Shown here in pieces: positions 60,035-64,000 of a stretch of 64,000 nt of DNA. Positions within the stretch are counted from its first letter, which is position 1. Each line of letters starts with the position of its first letter. The stretch is from Chiua virens (lineage: Eukaryota; Basidiomycota; Agaricomycetes; Boletales; Boletaceae): contig JAHNUO010000003.1 in NCBI GenBank assembly GCA_019787685.1, forward strand, positions 372,001 to 436,000, read 5' to 3'. The notes under the pieces were generated by a model. It was not told the origin of the DNA, searched no databases, and worked only from the letters and a program-made list of their open reading frames with translations. Both the position numbers and the translations under genes were made by a program.

Positions 60035-63000
60035 TCATGTGCTGAGGTCCATAGCAACATCGTCGTCATATTGCGGCTCAGTGGGCCGGCGACCGAGGAT
60101 CTCCTTCAGAAAGGTATCAGGGACGCTTGCCAAGGGTGACGCTGTGAACAGAGATGATCCTGTCCCCCTGGCCTCCGCCCGCATCCGTTCCAGCGCCAAA
60201 CGTACCCTGCATACGACAGGGTGGGAATGCACCGTCTGGATGTCAACGCGCTCGGATGGGTCGGTCCTCATCATGCTCTTTATCAGGGCAAACAGCTCCG
60301 GGCTGCCGTCTAGGTCTACTTGGCTGAAATCCTCTTGTCTTAGGCGATGCCACCCTGCTCCCCTACAAATGGCAAAAGTTAGCTCACCCCCAACTTGCCC
60401 TTTCCGGCTCATCAGACATCTTTACTCACTGATCAGGCACAACAATGTTTGTCGCTGTTTCTAGTAGTGTCATGCCGAGACTGGAGAATAAAGCTATAGT
60501 GAATCAAGGACAGCCATTGCTTGGGCAAACACACCTGAACATGTCGGCAGCCTTCCCGTACGTCCCTTGCAGGACTTCTGGAGCCAAGTATACCTTGTCA
60601 CCCTCGCGCTCGAACCCTCCTAGCGAAACACCCAATGGGCTTCCGCCACTGGCCCGTGGCCACAACGACGCCATTCCGAAATCACCAATCTTGAAACGTC
60701 CTTCCTGCGTCAAAAAAATATTTGCTGGCTTCAAATCCAGGTGGATAACACCTGACTCATGGATGAATCGAAGACCCTGCAAGAAAAGATCATGATAAGT
60801 AACGTGGCACTCAAATCTAAACCATATCTGGCGGTGCAACAATTTTTTTCGACCCGCTCCACTTACATTACTCAAGTCCGCAAATACTTTCCAAACCCTG
60901 GCTTCATCCAGGCGGGGAAATGCTTTACCATACTCCCACAGGAAGTGTGCAAAGTTTCCCAGCTCACAGAGCTCGGTGCGAATAAGCAACGTCTCGTCCT
61001 CCTCCCAGCTATCGATATATGCAAGCACATTAGGATGGCAACCGCCTTCGGTGGCCGCCGCCCGGGAGAGGTGCTGCAAGACGTCAACTTCCTCACGTAG
61101 ACGCAACCTGCGAGGTCAAGAATAAGTCGCACGGACATTAAATAGGCAAATGGAAATATATACCGGTGCCGGGGTCCTTCGAACGGCTTTGACCGTTTGA
61201 CAGCCCATACGCTATTTGGAAATCCATTCTTGGATCGAACTTTGAGGACTTTCCCAAATTCGCCGCTCCCAATTTGATCGATTTCCACAAATTCATTGTC
61301 AAAGTGACCCAGCTTGTTGCTTGCCACAGGTCTAGCATGTGGATGCAGCGGTGAGACGGGGAGCCGCTGTGACGTGGAGCCAACCACCTGACGTCGTACG
61401 AGCGTCGGTGAATTCACTGTTATCACAGAACTGTTTGATGAAGATCGAGAACCGGACTTTTCCGAAGCTATTTGCAGTTGAGCCGTCGTAACAGGGGATA
61501 TATGCGTCGGAACGCGATGATGCATGGGCCAATCTGGTATTTGCACACGATATTCCGATCAGTAGGTCAAGTAGAACCAGACAAATTTACCTTTACTCCG
61601 CCGTGTTGGAGTTGCAACGGACGTTTCGCTTCCACTTGAAAACGCTCCGCTGCTGCTTCGCCGCATTAACCAACGTGTCCGCTGAAGGGGGCCTGCTGAC
61701 ACAGGCGGGCGTCCAAGTCCAAGACCCTCGTACTTGCTCATTTCTTTCCTCGTACTCGGACTGTTCTCCTCGTCCTCGTCTTCATCCGACCCTTGTAGAT
61801 CCACTCCCTTCTTAACGCCGAGTGAAGGAAATGCTGCAGGAAGACTTTTACGGGGCCCGTTCTTCATTTTACTAACGGGGGCCGTTCCGAGATCCAATCC
61901 TCCAAAGTTAAATCCAACCTTGCTGGCCACGGCGCTTTGCCACGGTCTGTTTCCTCCGAAATGCGCGTTCTTCAACTTCTTGACGGGTGTGCCAGGTGGT
62001 TTCTTCGATTCTTCGGCCGATGGTTTACCGCCCGCTGCAAGTGTCCGAAGAATGAATGCGTCCACGTCCGCCATCGTCATTTGTTCGGAAATCGTCTTCT
62101 GAACCAGTAGTAACAAATAGCGCTGGCCAGCCTGAATTAGATTCTGGTACGCAGCCCGGTGTGATCAAGTCGTCCCCAATGTCCGAATTCAGAGAAGAAG
62201 CAGACGTCGAAGTTTGTGGCATCGCCGAGAGGGAAGTACCCGCACTGTGTGATGTATCCTCGTCGTCACTAAATGCAACGCCGGAATCACGAGGCTTGTA
62301 TTTTAATGGGAGCATATCCTTCTTCCCTTTTTGTGACCTAGGGGACGGCGTGCCCTCATTTACGTGGAACACTAATGACGTTTCCGGTGGGTCACACGGT
62401 TCAAAGAACATGTCGTCTTCATCATCCACAACGTCGTGATTGCCGTGAGGCAATGACACTGGAGATGAGTCCGGGGATGGTATATTGAGAGTAGATCGCC
62501 ATGGGAAGGCAGCTATCGCCTCGCCACCAGATCCTGCATAGCTGTGCCTGTTGGCCACTGACGTGACATGTAGCCTTGTGGATGCTGCGGTGGCATTTGA
62601 CGATGTATGCGCACGAGTCTTGGTCGTGGTTTGAGGGATTGATGGTCCGAAGAAGAGTGACGCGGAACTGTTGCTCACGAGGCGCTTCATGGGCTGGCGA
62701 GGAACGGTGTTGGACGCATTAGTCTGGAAGGACGGGGGTGGTCCACTACTGCCAGTAAGTCGTCTTCGTGGCACGGGGGAGTCGCACCCTGACTGGGGAG
62801 GGACATCGAGAATCGACATCCGATTACGATGGGCCGATGGGAAGGCGACTGGCGGTAAGTTTGATGTAACCTTGGGACTGGATGTGTTAGGCTATAAGAG
62901 ATGGATCTGAGTACAACGGACGATGAATCAAAGAGCACGCACATAAGATGAAGCAGATGGTGGTGTCCGATTTACGCTCTCAAGCAGCTCAAGTGATACG

Positions 63001-63938
63001 GGTCTCGAGCGAGCGCGTCTCTTCAAGATGTGGCCTCCAGGTGATATTGCCTCGGTAACCTCATCGAAAGTGCTGCCCTTCTGGGGTACGGGATTGATTG
63101 GGCGAGGTTTCCTGGGACTGCGTAAATGATTCTTGGATCGACGGGAGAAAAGAGGGAGTCTGTTCGAAAATGGTTTTCTGGGTGCCGCGTCATGACGTTC
63201 TTCCACCTCACCGGCCGAGTCGTCCTCGATGACGCCCCACTCCTCGTCGGAATTTTCCATATCGCGGATACGCAGACGTGTCATTGTCTCTGCCTGACCC
63301 TTTAGGTACGCGTCAGTTTCGGCCTTTGATTGAGGGGTACGAAGAGCGAAGCGAGGGGCGGGTAGCGGAGCAAGACGGTGAAAGGCGATTCCGGAAGCAG
63401 GATCTGCCTTTGCGGCGGATATGGACAAAGGGGTGGAGGCGCAGTGCCGTAGTGGGGTTGAGAAGCCACCCGATTGCGCTGATGATTTACGTTTGGTGCC
63501 CACGGCGGTGCGAACGGCTGCGGAAGTGGAGGCAACATCGGAATGGGTGTTGATCTGCCTTGACTTGAGCACGGATCGGGCCTGTGAACGGAATTCCTCT
63601 TTGAGGGGAGTTCTGAGAGGCTGTGAGGACGGGGCAGGGAAGAACGGGGACGTGGCGGTGGAGGTGGAGGAGGGGGAGAGAAAGAAGCTGCCCTCGTCGT
63701 CGTCGATTGATAGAGGTGGATCATGTACGCGGTTTGGGTATAGACGGTGCACTGGGGGAGGAGAATTGAAGGGAGACTGAAGAAAGATGTCGTCGTGGTC
63801 TAGATCGTTGAGTTGAGGTGGAGAAAAGACGGGCTTTCTTCTGAGCGGGGACGGGGAGAACATGGGTGACGTGTGGGCTGCACGGCAGCTTGTGTTACCG
63901 GGAGATAGGGATATGTACTGTGTTGGGTTTGCCAACAT
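60035..63938 (-). CDS. WEE1: Wee1-type cell-cycle kinase, one apparent +1 frameshift
   Basis: Phosphorylates the inhibitory Tyr of Cdk1 to delay mitosis. Start at 63938 (MLANPTQYISLSPGNTSCRA). About 800 N-terminal residues are disordered, Ser/Pro-rich and full of possible Cdk sites (FSPSPLRRKPVFSPPQ, SVLKSRQ, RTPLKEEF), with the family block PPGTPVKKLKNAHFGGNRPW and GPRKSLPAAFPSLG. The kinase domain shows the Gly loop IGSGEFGKVLKV, Lys in VWAVKRSKPFEG, catalytic loop VIHLDLKPANIFLT (HLD in place of HRD, typical of Wee1), GDFGMASLWPRA, and VYLAPEVLQGTYGKAADMF. A C-terminal tail ends VAMDLST. Introns interrupt the N-lobe (near 61110-61164), the C-lobe and the region before GAGWHRLRQEDFSQ. A +1 frame change near 62110 joins SNSGWPALFV to MADVDAFILRTLAAGGKPSA. 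Confidence 0.9.
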
Positions 63939-64000
63939 GGACGTTGGATAAGGTACGGAGACAAAGGGAGCAAAATGGTGTTTAAGAGTACGCGTGGGAC

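Overview
The window is nuclear DNA of a filamentous fungus, almost certainly an agaricomycete basidiomycete. Evidence: genes are cut by many introns of about 45-60 nt with GT-AG ends; there is a Plavaka-type transposon with its accessory genes; and there are an eqolisin protease, an adenylate-forming reductase and an N-terminally hydrophobic hydrolase of agaricomycete type. Ceratobasidiaceae (Rhizoctonia-like) is my guess, not shown by the sequence.

Layout. 0-2.1 kb: a hydrolase start (leaving the window) divergent from MRI1 of methionine salvage. 2.1-7.8 kb: sparse, with one secreted histidine-rich protein built of ten 30-residue repeats. 7.8-13.9 kb: a Plavaka/CACTA-like transposon region with the transposase and two accessory genes. 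15.9-16.8 kb: a secreted glutamic peptidase (G1/A4). 18.5-20.9 kb: a coiled-coil, Ser-rich protein. 21.1-28.0 kb: an imperfect tandem duplication of about 3.4-3.5 kb carrying GEP4 (mitochondrial PGP phosphatase) sequences and a small two-exon gene; copy 2 has lost the GEP4 catalytic half. 28.2-32.2 kb: an adenylate-forming reductase (A-T-R). 32.3-33.1 kb: a FIT/SCS3 lipid-droplet protein. 33.3-43.2 kb: three tandem amino-acid/GABA-type permeases sharing promoter motifs. 44.2-45.9 kb: an ER cyclophilin with a C-terminal membrane segment. 46.0-48.6 kb: DBP7 helicase. 48.9-51.1 kb: a HET-domain protein. 52.1-54.0 kb: a RING/TRAF-type zinc-finger protein. 56.4-58.8 kb: a homeodomain factor. 60.0-63.9 kb: a Wee1 kinase.

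How genes relate. Housekeeping genes (MRI1, DBP7, CypB, FIT, Wee1) alternate with accessory material. The reductase lies next to three amino-acid permeases, which could be a small metabolic cluster, but co-regulation is unproven. The permeases share a GATA-like site upstream, suggesting nitrogen control.

Quality caveat. Many conserved genes carry single-base frameshifts. Nearly all need one extra base to be skipped (+1). This strongly suggests insertion-type consensus errors rather than mass pseudogenisation. Exon boundaries here were read by eye and most coordinates for multi-exon genes are whole-gene spans.
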